A DNA stretch of 52,220 bases. Origin: Deltaproteobacteria bacterium. Lineage in GTDB: Bacteria; Desulfobacterota; WTBG01; CAIYCZ01; CAIRTM01. The notes below the pieces were generated by a model. It made no database searches, was not told the origin of the DNA, and saw nothing but the letters and a program-made list of their open reading frames with translations. A program made the position numbers and the translations under genes. The first letter of the stretch is position 1. Every line of letters starts with the position of its first letter. Positions 31,880-40,378 of the stretch are shown here, in pieces. The DNA is taken from NCBI GenBank assembly GCA_016875025.1, contig VGSH01000006.1:1-52220 (forward strand). Direction: 5' to 3'.

Positions 31880-32770
31880 TCAACACCGGCCGGCTATCGA
31901 CCTGATTTTTTTTATACAACGGGACCAGACCGCTGCGAGCGGATGCGCCGGCACCAGTACCCGCTGCTGCTGGGCAACCCATTTGCGCCAGCTTGTGTCA
32001 TTGAAAAACTCCACGCCATGCCGGGCCCGTATCTGCCGTATTGACTCCTCATGCAGCGACACCCTGTATCGAACCGCAACCGCATCCCTGTCGCAGGCGT
32101 TTCCGCGGGCGGGAGCATGGTCATGATGCAGAATAATGTCCTGCAGGGGCATACACACGATCGGTTGCGTGCGTATGCCCCGCAGCGCCAGCTCATAGTC
32201 CTCAAATCCGACAAACATGGCGCTGTCGTAGAGGCCCAGCCGTTCGAACAGCGTCCTTTTCACGATCGAGGCCCCGCCGAGAATGCAGTTCAGGCGCGTT
32301 CCGGGGCCGCAGTCGGATTCTTTGATATACCGGTAGACCATCCGGTTATCGACGATATCGATCGAAAAACAGGGCAGAAAACGGTTCTCCCATACATTGA
32401 ACATTCTGGGCGCAAAGGCCTCGGCATCGGGATGCGCGCTGATGGCGGCCAGAGCACTATCCACCCAGTTGGCGGTTTTGATAACAATATCGTTATCGAC
32501 AAAAAAAAGAAATTCCTCGTCTGTTTTTTCAATCAGGAAATTGCGCCCGCGGCTTACACCGAGGTTCACATCACTCCTGAATATGGTTACCTGTTCGAAA
32601 GGCTTGCAGAATTGCTCCACGGCGCGCGAATTGCGCTCTGATGAGCCGTTGTTCAGAATGTATATCCGCACCCCGGAAGGAAGAAAACTCTTAACGCACT
32701 CGACTGTCTGGCGTGCTTTTTCAAAAAAAAGAATAAGCACAGCGAAACGCTTTTGCATGTTCACACTCAT
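31880..32770 (-). CDS. GT2 family glycosyltransferase
   Basis: The 296-residue product has the GT2 core: FAVLILFFEKARQTVECVKS, IYILNNGSSERNS, NLGVSRGRNFLIEK and the metal-binding FVDNDIVI, then GGASIVKRTLFERLGLYD and FVGFEDYELALR. It resembles rhamnosyltransferase-like GT2 enzymes. It overlaps the first operon gene by four bases. It probably adds one of the early sugars of the repeat, but the order cannot be inferred from gene order alone. Confidence 0.88.
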   Translation of the reverse strand: MSVNMQKRFAVLILFFEKARQTVECVKSFLPSGVRIYILNNGSSERNSRAVEQFCKPFEQVTIFRSDVNLGVSRGRNFLIEKTDEEFLFFVDNDIVIKTANWVDSALAAISAHPDAEAFAPRMFNVWENRFLPCFSIDIVDNRMVYRYIKESDCGPGTRLNCILGGASIVKRTLFERLGLYDSAMFVGFEDYELALRGIRTQPIVCMPLQDIILHHDHAPARGNACDRDAVAVRYRVSLHEESIRQIRARHGVEFFNDTSWRKWVAQQQRVLVPAHPLAAVWSRCIKKIRSIAGRC

Positions 32771-33771
32771 ACTCCCGCCGTATTTTTAAGACAGGCGCGC
32801 AAAAAGCGCGCTTTGCTCACGATAGTCGGCAAAAGGCCCCATCCGGCAAAGATGGCAAACAGGGACAGTGACGCGCTTTTCAACTCGACGCTTTTGGCCG
32901 GCAGGGGTTTCATATAGGTCCGCAGCATGTCCTGAAACCTGCGCCCGTGCCCGGCCCGGCCTGCCCGGTAAATCTTCTCGAGCAGGCGGGCGGCCGTCCG
33001 CACGTCGTTTCCGTTTCCGGGTTCGAAACGCCCGGCTATCATGTCAAAATATATGGTTTCCTCCTGCGGGCAGAGACGCAGGCCGATGTTGAGCAGATTG
33101 TTTCTTCGTACCCTGTCGGCAAAGGTATCCTGTTCCCGGATATGAGAGCTGCCGGCCTGCAGACCGTGAACCCTGTAGCGCAACAGAACCTCCGGTATGT
33201 TCGCAAACGCCAGGGTATTCACCGTCCGGCACCAGAGTTCATAATCCTGGGCATACCTGTACGCTTCAGTATAGGGACCCGCACAGTTTTCAAAGCTTTG
33301 CTTGCGCATGCAGACGGTCGAATGGGCGATGCAGTTCTTGAAAAAAAGCGTATCGTGAATATCGCCGTGGGCAGCCTGTGTTTTAACAACCCTGTTTCTA
33401 TCCCCGAACATCTCGTACCAGCTGCCGCAGACATCGATATTCGGTTCCCGCTCCATGAATGCAACCTGCTTTGCGAGCCGGTCCGGCAGCGCGATATCAT
33501 CGGCGTCCATGCGGATTATGTACACGCCTGTGGCTTCCGCAAAGCCCCTGTTCAAGGACGCCGACAGGCCCAGGTTACGCCCGTTGTCGATGCGCCGTAT
33601 GCGCGTGTCCGTGCAGGCCTCCAGTATCTGACGGCTGCCGTCGCTAGACCCGTCATTGATGATCAGAAACTCAAAATCAGAAAATGTCTGGCTGACGATA
33701 CTGTCGATTGCGTCCGCAAGATAGCGTTCGCTGTTGTGAGCCGACATGAGGACGGTAACGCAGGGGGCCAT
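32767..33771 (-). CDS. GT2 family glycosyltransferase, first gene of the leftward operon
   Basis: The 334-residue product is a canonical GT2 transferase: CVTVLMSAHNSERYLADAID, LIINDGSSDGSRQIL, NLGLSASLNRGF and the donor-metal motif RMDADDIALPDRLAKQV, followed by AQDYELWCR in the acceptor region. It is the promoter-proximal gene of the 17-gene leftward glycan operon. A leader of over 200 bases, holding a terminator-like hairpin, precedes it. It overlaps the next gene by four bases. Confidence 0.9.
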   Translation of the reverse strand: MAPCVTVLMSAHNSERYLADAIDSIVSQTFSDFEFLIINDGSSDGSRQILEACTDTRIRRIDNGRNLGLSASLNRGFAEATGVYIIRMDADDIALPDRLAKQVAFMEREPNIDVCGSWYEMFGDRNRVVKTQAAHGDIHDTLFFKNCIAHSTVCMRKQSFENCAGPYTEAYRYAQDYELWCRTVNTLAFANIPEVLLRYRVHGLQAGSSHIREQDTFADRVRRNNLLNIGLRLCPQEETIYFDMIAGRFEPGNGNDVRTAARLLEKIYRAGRAGHGRRFQDMLRTYMKPLPAKSVELKSASLSLFAIFAGWGLLPTIVSKARFLRACLKNTAGV

Positions 33772-33855
33772 GGCGTGTGCATGTGCGTATGATATGCGGG
33801 CCTGCCGCAGCAGGTCCCGTTATCCGGAGCATGCTCAACCGTTCTGGCGAGCACG

Positions 33856-33879
33856 AAAAAACCCTGTCAACTCAGGGTT
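33856..33879 (-). terminator. Terminator-like hairpin in the leader of the glycan operon
   Basis: AACCCTG (33860-33866) and CAGGGTT (33873-33879) form a 7-bp stem with a 6-base loop. On the operon strand six T residues follow (complement of 33856-33861). It lies about 90 bases before the first operon gene between two divergent genes, where no upstream gene needs terminating, so it may act as an attenuator. A GTTTTT follows on the + strand too, so it may work in both directions. Confidence 0.5.
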
Positions 33880-34006
33880 GTTTTTGATAAAGTTTTTTCG
33901 ACTGCCCGACAGTCATCTTCTGCCCGGGCATGCCGCCGCGGAACAGGGCAGCGGACACCGGCACACGTAAATTACACGGGGCCACCTGTTAGACCGGAAG
34001 CGTATC

Positions 34007-35608
34007 ATGCTGCTCAAAAAATCATCGCGGACGAAAGCAGGCCGGCGTATCTTCAGCCTCTCTACCATGATTGTGTGCTGTGTCCTTGCATATGCATGTA
34101 TCGGCGCATTTGCCCGCATCATGACATCATTAAACCACAACGAGCACATGTACATCTGCGCGGGCGTGCTTACCGCCCAGGGACAGTCCCTGTACAGGGA
34201 CTTCGCCTATCTGCAGGCGCCGTATCTTCCCATGGCATACGGTATCGTTTTTAACATGCTTAAGATCGATTCGTTTTACCTCTTAACGGGAAAATGGATA
34301 AGCTTTCTGCTTCTGTGCATGTCCGCGACTGCCATTTTCTGTATAGCGCGCCGCGTCGTCCGCGATATAAACTTCGCCCTGGGCGTTGCCGCACTTTTCA
34401 TGCTTAATACGACCGTCATTGATCCGGCCACAGAAGTTTCCAATTATATACTGCCATTAGGCGCTACGCTGCTTGCATTCTATATATTTATCGTCTCCTT
34501 CGGCAGTAGCATTAAGCCGGGCGGCCTTGTTCTTGCCGGACTCATGCTCGCAGCTGCTGCAGGAGCAAAACTTACCTATGCCCCGATCATTATTCCTTTT
34601 ATAATTATAACCATTTGCTGCCCTGTGCAAAAAAAATCATCGCCTGTATGCATGCGACACAGACTTGCCGGCGCCATGTTTCCTCTGGTTGCCGGTATGG
34701 CGATCGGATTAATTCCCTTCTTTGCATTTCTTTATAGCGATCCGGCCCGGTTTTTATTTAACAATCTGGGCTATCATCATATCAACGCCCAGTGGCGGCT
34801 GATTACCGGATACGAAGGGCCGATGGCCCTGCACGCGAGGCTTGCCTACGCAGCCGAGATATTATCACGTACAGAAAACCTTATTCTTGTCCTGCCCATC
34901 ATGCTGGGCTGCGGCTGTGCCGTCAATCGTCTCCGGAAAAACAAGAACACGCATGAGGGGATATCCCCGGGGGCCTGCCTGGCATTGTTATTGCTGCTGA
35001 CAGGCCTGGCCTCTGCCATAGCTCCGGCACCGTCGTTTCCCCAGTACTATGCCCTGCCCGTCAGTTGTCTGTTCCTGCTCCTACTATATACAACCCCGGC
35101 TCTATCCGCAATACATCCGGTGCTGCGCAGGGGATTTTTTCTCGTTCTCCTCCTGGCAACGCTGGCATACAACGGGCCGCCGCTGCATGCATCTATTGCA
35201 AAGCTGCCCCACAGGAACAGGTGGGCGGGGCTCTTCGTGCACGATACTGCGGGGTTCATATCGCATATACTGCGGGTAAAAACCCCGGCAGCGCAGGGCC
35301 GGATCGCCACACTATCGCCGCTGTTCGCTGTTGAAGCCAACCTGCCGGTGTACCCGGAGCTGTCGACAGGCCCCTTCCTTTACCGGGTCGGGGACTTGCT
35401 CGCACCTGCAGACCGGAGCCGCTTTATCGGCACATCCCCTATGCGCCTGAACGATCTCCTTGACCGGGAAGCGCCATGGGCGATCCTTGTCGGTTTCGAA
35501 GGGGAACTGGATGCGCCCCTTATTGCATACGCCCGGAAGCACGGTTACCGCGCTGTAACCGTACCTGCCTTTAAAGGCACGCTGTATATCCGCCCCGGCC
35601 CGGGCTGA
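34007..35608 (+). CDS. GT-C membrane glycosyltransferase, rightward orphan
   Basis: The 533-residue product is a polytopic GT-C protein: an N-terminal helix, an extracytoplasmic loop with NHNEHMYICAGVLTAQGQS and LYRDFAYLQAPYLPMAYG (the family's acidic and YRDF motifs), about ten hydrophobic segments, and a periplasmic C-terminal domain of about 130 residues. It should use a polyprenyl-phosphate sugar and act on the periplasmic side. It is the only rightward gene in the glycan locus and lies between the biosynthetic operon and wzt. The start follows CCGGAAGCGTATC. A GC-rich inverted repeat stands in the short gap before the convergent wzt stop. Confidence 0.8.
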   Translation: MLLKKSSRTKAGRRIFSLSTMIVCCVLAYACIGAFARIMTSLNHNEHMYICAGVLTAQGQSLYRDFAYLQAPYLPMAYGIVFNMLKIDSFYLLTGKWISFLLLCMSATAIFCIARRVVRDINFALGVAALFMLNTTVIDPATEVSNYILPLGATLLAFYIFIVSFGSSIKPGGLVLAGLMLAAAAGAKLTYAPIIIPFIIITICCPVQKKSSPVCMRHRLAGAMFPLVAGMAIGLIPFFAFLYSDPARFLFNNLGYHHINAQWRLITGYEGPMALHARLAYAAEILSRTENLILVLPIMLGCGCAVNRLRKNKNTHEGISPGACLALLLLLTGLASAIAPAPSFPQYYALPVSCLFLLLLYTTPALSAIHPVLRRGFFLVLLLATLAYNGPPLHASIAKLPHRNRWAGLFVHDTAGFISHILRVKTPAAQGRIATLSPLFAVEANLPVYPELSTGPFLYRVGDLLAPADRSRFIGTSPMRLNDLLDREAPWAILVGFEGELDAPLIAYARKHGYRAVTVPAFKGTLYIRPGPG

Positions 35609-35693
35609 CTGCCGGCGCGGGCCTAAGGTGACAATGCCGCTGCGCTCCGCGTTCCTTGCGCAAGGCGCGCGGCGGCGCCCCGTCCGCGCAACC

Positions 35694-36992
35694 TCAGGGG
35701 ACTAGTCGCTCGAGATCCCAGGAATCCTGCGACAATACAATGCCACGCTCAAAATGCGCAGGTGACTTGACCGAAAAAGACACATTGGTAAAGCCGTGGT
35801 CATAGGACTCGCCCGTTGCCCCGTTCATTATGTGGTAATTTATGAAGTAGACTCCGGGGCCGAGGTGATGCTCCTTATAGGTCACGACAGCCCGGTAGCG
35901 ACCCGGCCTGATGTTCCTGAAGCTGTGCCTGTTGCGGTCGTTACTTTTCGACCAGATGCAATCGATGTTTTTCGCCTCGTTCAAAACAGCGAGTGTAAAG
36001 AATATCTCTTCACTTTCTTCATTTATAATGAAATCAATAAAAATCCTCAATTCCTCAAACGCTCCCACCGTGTAGACCCGCTCGCCCTGACGGTTGAGCA
36101 AGCCCAGGTCGACGAACATCACGCGGTCTCCGTCCGCATGGCGCTGCCTGAAAAGCTCCCCGCTTTCCACGTCCCTGTTGACCGCCGCCACGCGCATATC
36201 CTTACACAGGTTTTCATAGCGTATGAGCCCCTCGCTGGAATCCCCGTCGAAGAGCGTTCGGCCGTGATCCATGATTATCACCCGGTCGCACAAAACGCGG
36301 ATCTGATCCAGGTTGTGGCTTATAAAAATAAGGGCGTTCGCCTTTGCGCGAAAATCCCTCATTTTACGCATTGATTTATTGCGGAAGGCAAGATCGCCCA
36401 CACTCAGCACTTCATCGACCAGCAGGATGTCCGGTTCGCAGTGAACGGCGATGGCGAAGCCCAGCCTGACCCGCATGCCGCTTGAGTAGGTGCTGATAGG
36501 AGCTTCTAAAAAATTACCGATATCGGCAAACGCAATGATTTCTTCTAGCTTTTCGTCGATCTCCCGGCGATGCATCCCGAGGATCGTGCCGTTGAGGTAA
36601 ATATTCTCCCGGCCGGTCATGTGCGGATGGAATCCAGCGCCGACCGCAATAAGGGCTCCGATGCGGCCGGCAAACGCAATACGACCCTTATCGGGGGGAA
36701 ATATGCCGGTGATAAGCCGGAGCAGGGTAGATTTACCGGAACCATTGGCGCCGATTATGCCAAGCGCTTCGCCCCTGCGAAGCTCAAAGCCGATGTCCTC
36801 AAGCGCCCAGAATTCGTTTTTCCTGAGACGGTCGGTGCCATACGGAACTCCCAGGACGCTGCGGACAGAATCAGCCATGCCGTAATACATGCTGTGCCTG
36901 AGCGTGCAGCAGAACTTCTTGTACAGGTTCTCGACCCGCAGCACTATATCGTTTTCAAGGCGGGGGGCAGGCTGGATCGGCTTCATGCTCAT
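35694..36992 (-). CDS. wzt: Wzt-type ABC transporter ATPase with C-terminal extension
   Basis: The 432-residue product has an ABC ATPase domain with Walker A GANGSGKST (81-89), the signature YSSGMRVRLGFAIA, Walker B DILLVDEVLSVGD and the switch His in FISHNLD. An extension from about residue 275 to 432 (GERVYTVGAFEELRIFIDFI, CIWSKSNDRN, GPGVYFINYH) matches Wzt C-terminal carbohydrate-binding domains. In O9a-type systems such domains bind the modified non-reducing end of the O-polysaccharide, which commits the chain to export. This fits an ABC-dependent export route for the glycan made by the neighbouring operon. The start of wzt lies 76 bases after the wzm stop. Confidence 0.92.
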   Translation of the reverse strand: MSMKPIQPAPRLENDIVLRVENLYKKFCCTLRHSMYYGMADSVRSVLGVPYGTDRLRKNEFWALEDIGFELRRGEALGIIGANGSGKSTLLRLITGIFPPDKGRIAFAGRIGALIAVGAGFHPHMTGRENIYLNGTILGMHRREIDEKLEEIIAFADIGNFLEAPISTYSSGMRVRLGFAIAVHCEPDILLVDEVLSVGDLAFRNKSMRKMRDFRAKANALIFISHNLDQIRVLCDRVIIMDHGRTLFDGDSSEGLIRYENLCKDMRVAAVNRDVESGELFRQRHADGDRVMFVDLGLLNRQGERVYTVGAFEELRIFIDFIINEESEEIFFTLAVLNEAKNIDCIWSKSNDRNRHSFRNIRPGRYRAVVTYKEHHLGPGVYFINYHIMNGATGESYDHGFTNVSFSVKSPAHFERGIVLSQDSWDLERLVP

Positions 36993-37068
36993 GAAATCCC
37001 ATACGAACGCGGAGCGTTTTCACGGACGTGCGCCCGCGCAGAGAACGCAGGCACTCCCGGACGCATCC

Positions 37069-37920
37069 TCAGATCATTTTTTCAATCACCTTTTCTTCGG
37101 CCACGTAAAACCACTTCATGGACAGCAATAGCAGGAGAAAGGCGGCAAGGGTCAGGCCCAGGAACATGTCAGCACCGGCGGCACTGCCGAACACGATCAG
37201 GTCGCGGGCACAGCCGTGCAGATACGTCATGGGATTGAGCGCCAGAATCGCCTTCACGATGCCGGTCCTGTCCTCGGCCGTGTAGACAACGGGCGTTAAA
37301 AACATCATAAAGCTCAGCAGGTACCCGAGCGCTTTCTCGATATCCATTGCGACTACCGTGATGATCGATGCGGTCAGCCCTATGGCCGCGGCCGCGGCCA
37401 GCATGGGCAGCACCAGCAGCGGCGCCGCCCAGAACAGCACCTGCAGATCAACCCTGAAGCAGATGAGCAGAAGCGCAACAAAAACAAAACTTATCAGAAA
37501 GTTCGCATATGCCTGCGCAAGCTCCTTGACCAGCAGCGTATGGTGCGGGTACTGCACCTGATCGATGAATCCCTGCCCTGCCTTTAAGGTCCGCGACGCG
37601 GCAGTAACACAGTTGGCAAAAAATCCCCACAGAGTTGTGCTGATCAGCACGAAAGCCGGATAGGGGAAGTCCATGGTGCCCGGATTGAGCACCCCGGCCG
37701 CGTTCATGAACACCCATGAGGCAAAGCCGAGCAGCGGCGCCAGCACGATCCAGCCCAGCCCCAGGAATGATTTTTTATACTGCATCAGAAAATCGCGCTT
37801 GAACAGCTGCCAGATGAGCTCGCGGCAGCGCACGACATCAGCGGCCATGACCCGCAGGACCGCGAACATGCCGGCCCTGCTGCGCTGGCGGGGCTCATAG
37901 ACGGTTATCTCTGAATGCAT
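37069..37920 (-). CDS. wzm: Wzm-type ABC transporter permease
   Basis: The 283-residue product from the ATG at 37918-37920 (MHSEITVYEPRQRS) is an ABC-2-type permease with an N-terminal cytoplasmic helix, LIWQLFKRDFLMQYKKSFLG, and six hydrophobic segments, the pattern of the Wzm/TagG polysaccharide exporters. It forms the channel through which the polyprenyl-linked glycan crosses the inner membrane, driven by the Wzt ATPase encoded next on the same strand. The ATG three codons downstream of the first in-frame start is better placed. Confidence 0.9.
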   Translation of the reverse strand: MHSEITVYEPRQRSRAGMFAVLRVMAADVVRCRELIWQLFKRDFLMQYKKSFLGLGWIVLAPLLGFASWVFMNAAGVLNPGTMDFPYPAFVLISTTLWGFFANCVTAASRTLKAGQGFIDQVQYPHHTLLVKELAQAYANFLISFVFVALLLICFRVDLQVLFWAAPLLVLPMLAAAAAIGLTASIITVVAMDIEKALGYLLSFMMFLTPVVYTAEDRTGIVKAILALNPMTYLHGCARDLIVFGSAAGADMFLGLTLAAFLLLLLSMKWFYVAEEKVIEKMI

Positions 37921-37979
37921 GCGGCGCACCTTTCCTGCGCAGCGCCCATGACCGGGTCGACTGCGCGCTGCTGAAACGT

Positions 37980-39602
37980 TCAGTTGCGGGCCCCGGCCGA
38001 ACCGTCCCGGCGCTGCCAGGATAGGCCTTTTTCCATCACGGTCAGGGGGACCGTGCGGTAGCCGTGCAGCTCCGGCCGGTGAATGCTGCAGGCATCCTTA
38101 TGCCAGAAAAACACCCAGGGCGCCTGTTCGGCGATCATGCGCTCACACTGCGCATAGAGCTCGTCGCGCCTGATACTGTCCTGCGCGGTTACGGCCTGCT
38201 CAATCAGGCGGTCGAATTCCGCATCGCTGTAGCGGCTGCGGTTGCCGCCTGAGCCGAAATTGGCTGAATGGAAAAGAGGATAGAGGAAATTCTCCGCGTC
38301 AGGGTAATCGGCCCACCAGGACAGCCAGAACGCATCGGCCTCGCCGTCGGCCACCGCGGCCAGAAACGTGCTCCACTCAAGCTGCACGATCGAAGCCCGG
38401 ATGCCGACGGCCTGCAGGTAGGCCTGCACGGCCTGGCACATGTCCAGATTTTCACTGTCAGCGGTCTGATATATCCGCATGGCAAAACCATCCGGGTAGC
38501 CGGCCTCGGCCAGCAGGGCCCGGGCGCGCTGCGGGTCATACTCGTAGCCTTCCGGAGCCGCTCCGCGGCGCAGCAGGGGCGGCACCGGGCCGCTCGCGAT
38601 CTGACCGCGCCCGTCAAGGATCGCCGCAAGCATCGTCTGCCGGTCGATTGCGCAGTTCAGGGCCTGCCTGACGCGCGCGTCCGAAAAGGGCGCGCGCCCG
38701 CAGTTAAGGCCAAGGTAGTAGGTGTTGAGGCCCGGCGCCTGCTGCACGCCCTCACGCCAGACCGGATCCCGGGTATAGCGCGCGTATTCCGAGGCCATGA
38801 TGTCGGGCAGAATATCCAGCGAACCCTTCTCAAAGGCAACCATTGCCGTAAAATCCTCCGGAATAATGCGGTAGCAGATACCGCTGCTCAGCGGGGCCGG
38901 GCCGTGCCAGTTGGGATTTTTCCTGAGTTGCACATACTGATTATGCTTCCAGTCGGCCAGCATGAACGGGCCGCTGCCGCCGGCCTGCCGGCCGAATTCT
39001 TCGCCCAGTCGCTCAACTTCCTCGCGCGGCACCACATACGCGGCTGTCAGCCCCAGCATGCTCAGAAACGGCGCAAAGGGCTCCGTCAGTTCGATTTCAA
39101 GCATCCGGTCGCTTACGGCCCTGAGGCCCGTGACCCGCTCAGCGCGGCCCTGCATGAATGCATCGGCTCCCTGTATGCGCGCAAGCACCCAGGTGCGCGG
39201 CGAGCGCGTCTGCGGGGCAAGCACGCGCTCGAAGGAGAAGACCACATCGTGCGCGCTCACCGCGCGGCCGTTAAAAAAAAAGGCGTCATCGCGCAGCTCA
39301 AAGCGGTAGATGCGGCCGTCAGCCGACAGCGTCCACGAGCGGGCCAGGTCAGGGCGGGGCTGCAGCTCGTCATCAAAGGTGATCAGCCCGTTGAACAGCT
39401 TGGCGGCTATGCGGGCGCTGTCCAGATCAACGATACGGGCCGGGTCAATCGTGGCGGGGTTCTTCTTCAGCCGCACATTGATACAGCCCGGATCGCGTTC
39501 AACGGCAGCCGGCGTGCAGCCGCTTGTCCAGAATGCTGCCGCTGCGCAGATCAGTGCCGCAGCGGTTTTTCTCAGGATCCATCGAGCGCATTCAGCTGCC
39601 AT
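37980..39602 (-). CDS. OppA-like extracytoplasmic peptide-binding lipoprotein
   Basis: The 540-residue product is a family 5 solute-binding protein. It has an N-terminal signal ending in a lipobox (FWTSGC), NPATIDPARIVD, the YRFELRDDAFFFNGR segment, SGPFMLADW, VRQALNCAIDRQTMLAA, and a C-terminal AQCERMIAEQAPWVFFWH. It should bind oligopeptides or related solutes in the periplasm and deliver them to an ABC importer; no permease or ATPase genes are adjacent. It lies 50 bases after a small ParB-N-like gene on the same strand and probably shares its transcript. The link to that neighbour is unexplained. Confidence 0.87.
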   Translation of the reverse strand: MAAECARWILRKTAAALICAAAAFWTSGCTPAAVERDPGCINVRLKKNPATIDPARIVDLDSARIAAKLFNGLITFDDELQPRPDLARSWTLSADGRIYRFELRDDAFFFNGRAVSAHDVVFSFERVLAPQTRSPRTWVLARIQGADAFMQGRAERVTGLRAVSDRMLEIELTEPFAPFLSMLGLTAAYVVPREEVERLGEEFGRQAGGSGPFMLADWKHNQYVQLRKNPNWHGPAPLSSGICYRIIPEDFTAMVAFEKGSLDILPDIMASEYARYTRDPVWREGVQQAPGLNTYYLGLNCGRAPFSDARVRQALNCAIDRQTMLAAILDGRGQIASGPVPPLLRRGAAPEGYEYDPQRARALLAEAGYPDGFAMRIYQTADSENLDMCQAVQAYLQAVGIRASIVQLEWSTFLAAVADGEADAFWLSWWADYPDAENFLYPLFHSANFGSGGNRSRYSDAEFDRLIEQAVTAQDSIRRDELYAQCERMIAEQAPWVFFWHKDACSIHRPELHGYRTVPLTVMEKGLSWQRRDGSAGARN

Positions 39603-39652
39603 GTGCCGGCCACTATCCCTGATAAGGAAAAAAGTTGTCTGCGCACCTGACG

Positions 39653-40048
39653 CTATGGTGTCAGCCTGGAAACGGCGGCCCTGTACAGCCGCACGAGCGC
39701 GCGCCAGATGCGCCGCAGCAGGCCGGGATTGCGCAGTTTCTCTATCCGCGCACGGGCCTGCGCGAGCTCCAGCGTCGTAAAATCAAGCCGGTGCAGGTTT
39801 TCCTCGAGCTCGAGCTCGAGCATGCCCAGCTCATCGCGCGCATCGACAATGCGGACCTCAATCATATCCCAGCCCAGGCGCCGGGCCGACTCAAGGCGCC
39901 GGTGCCCCGCGATGAGCTCATACCGGCTGTTCACCGTTACCGGGTTCATGAGGCCGCGCGTGTCAAGGCTGTCCATGAGGGGCTGCAGATCACCCAGCTG
40001 CATGCGCACTCTTTTTTTTACCGTAATCTGGTCCAGCGGTAGCTGCAT
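39653..40048 (-). CDS. ParB N-terminal domain-like protein
   Basis: The 131-residue product begins QLPLDQITVKKRVRMQLGDL, then GLMNPVTVNSRYELIAGHRRLESARRLGW, the signature of the ParB/sulfiredoxin nuclease-like fold. The characteristic AGHRRLESARRLG loop of ParB N-terminal domains is complete. It lacks the helix-turn-helix and dimerisation regions of chromosomal ParB, so it is not a segregation protein. The start follows AGGGGTGAACC. It is followed by the OppA-like gene. Such short ParB-N proteins are usually of unknown function. Confidence 0.78.
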   Translation of the reverse strand: MQLPLDQITVKKRVRMQLGDLQPLMDSLDTRGLMNPVTVNSRYELIAGHRRLESARRLGWDMIEVRIVDARDELGMLELELEENLHRLDFTTLELAQARARIEKLRNPGLLRRIWRALVRLYRAAVSRLTP

Positions 40049-40183
40049 GGTTCACCCCTGCCTGCGATTGTTCCTGCCTGAAAGACGTCGAACGCACTGG
40101 CATACACCGCCCGCGCTCACCTGTTTTTACCAACTCACGCGCGGCAAGTCAAGGAATCGAATTACCCGCCCGTCCGGCTGACA

Positions 40184-40378
40184 GATTGTTGAAAAAGTTT
40201 TTTTCACAGGGTGTTCAAAAATGTCCATCCTCCGCAGCAGGTCTAGTGCGGCGGATGGACACAGATGCACGGCGCGCAAAATCATATGCCGTACCCCTGC
40301 CGTACGCCGTCCTGCCCCGCTCTGCGGGGAGTGATCCCGCTGCAGCGGGACAGAGGGACGTTTTTCAACAGCCGGCTA
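40184..40378. repeat. Gene-end hairpin element A
   Basis: The element is bounded by TTGTTGAAAAAG (about 40186) and CGTTTTTCAACAGC (about 40359-40372), an inverted pair, and contains GTCCATCCTCCGCAGCAGG with a TGCGGCGGATGGAC arm (40219-40261), a perfect TCCCGCTGCAGCGGGA palindrome and a CCCCGC/GCGGGG hairpin. It fills the gap between the ParB-like gene and the stop codon of the U32-like gene, and partly resembles elements at 47296 and 50106. It probably serves as, or grew around, a transcription terminator. Confidence 0.55.

Noticed and set aside
38268-39650. A 460-codon rightward open frame
   Set aside because: It is the antisense shadow of the OppA-like lipoprotein gene, which has a lipobox and family motifs.
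39653-40048. Chromosome partition protein ParB with a nearby origin
   Set aside because: The protein lacks the helix-turn-helix and C-terminal domains, there is no parA, and no parS-like palindromes were seen.
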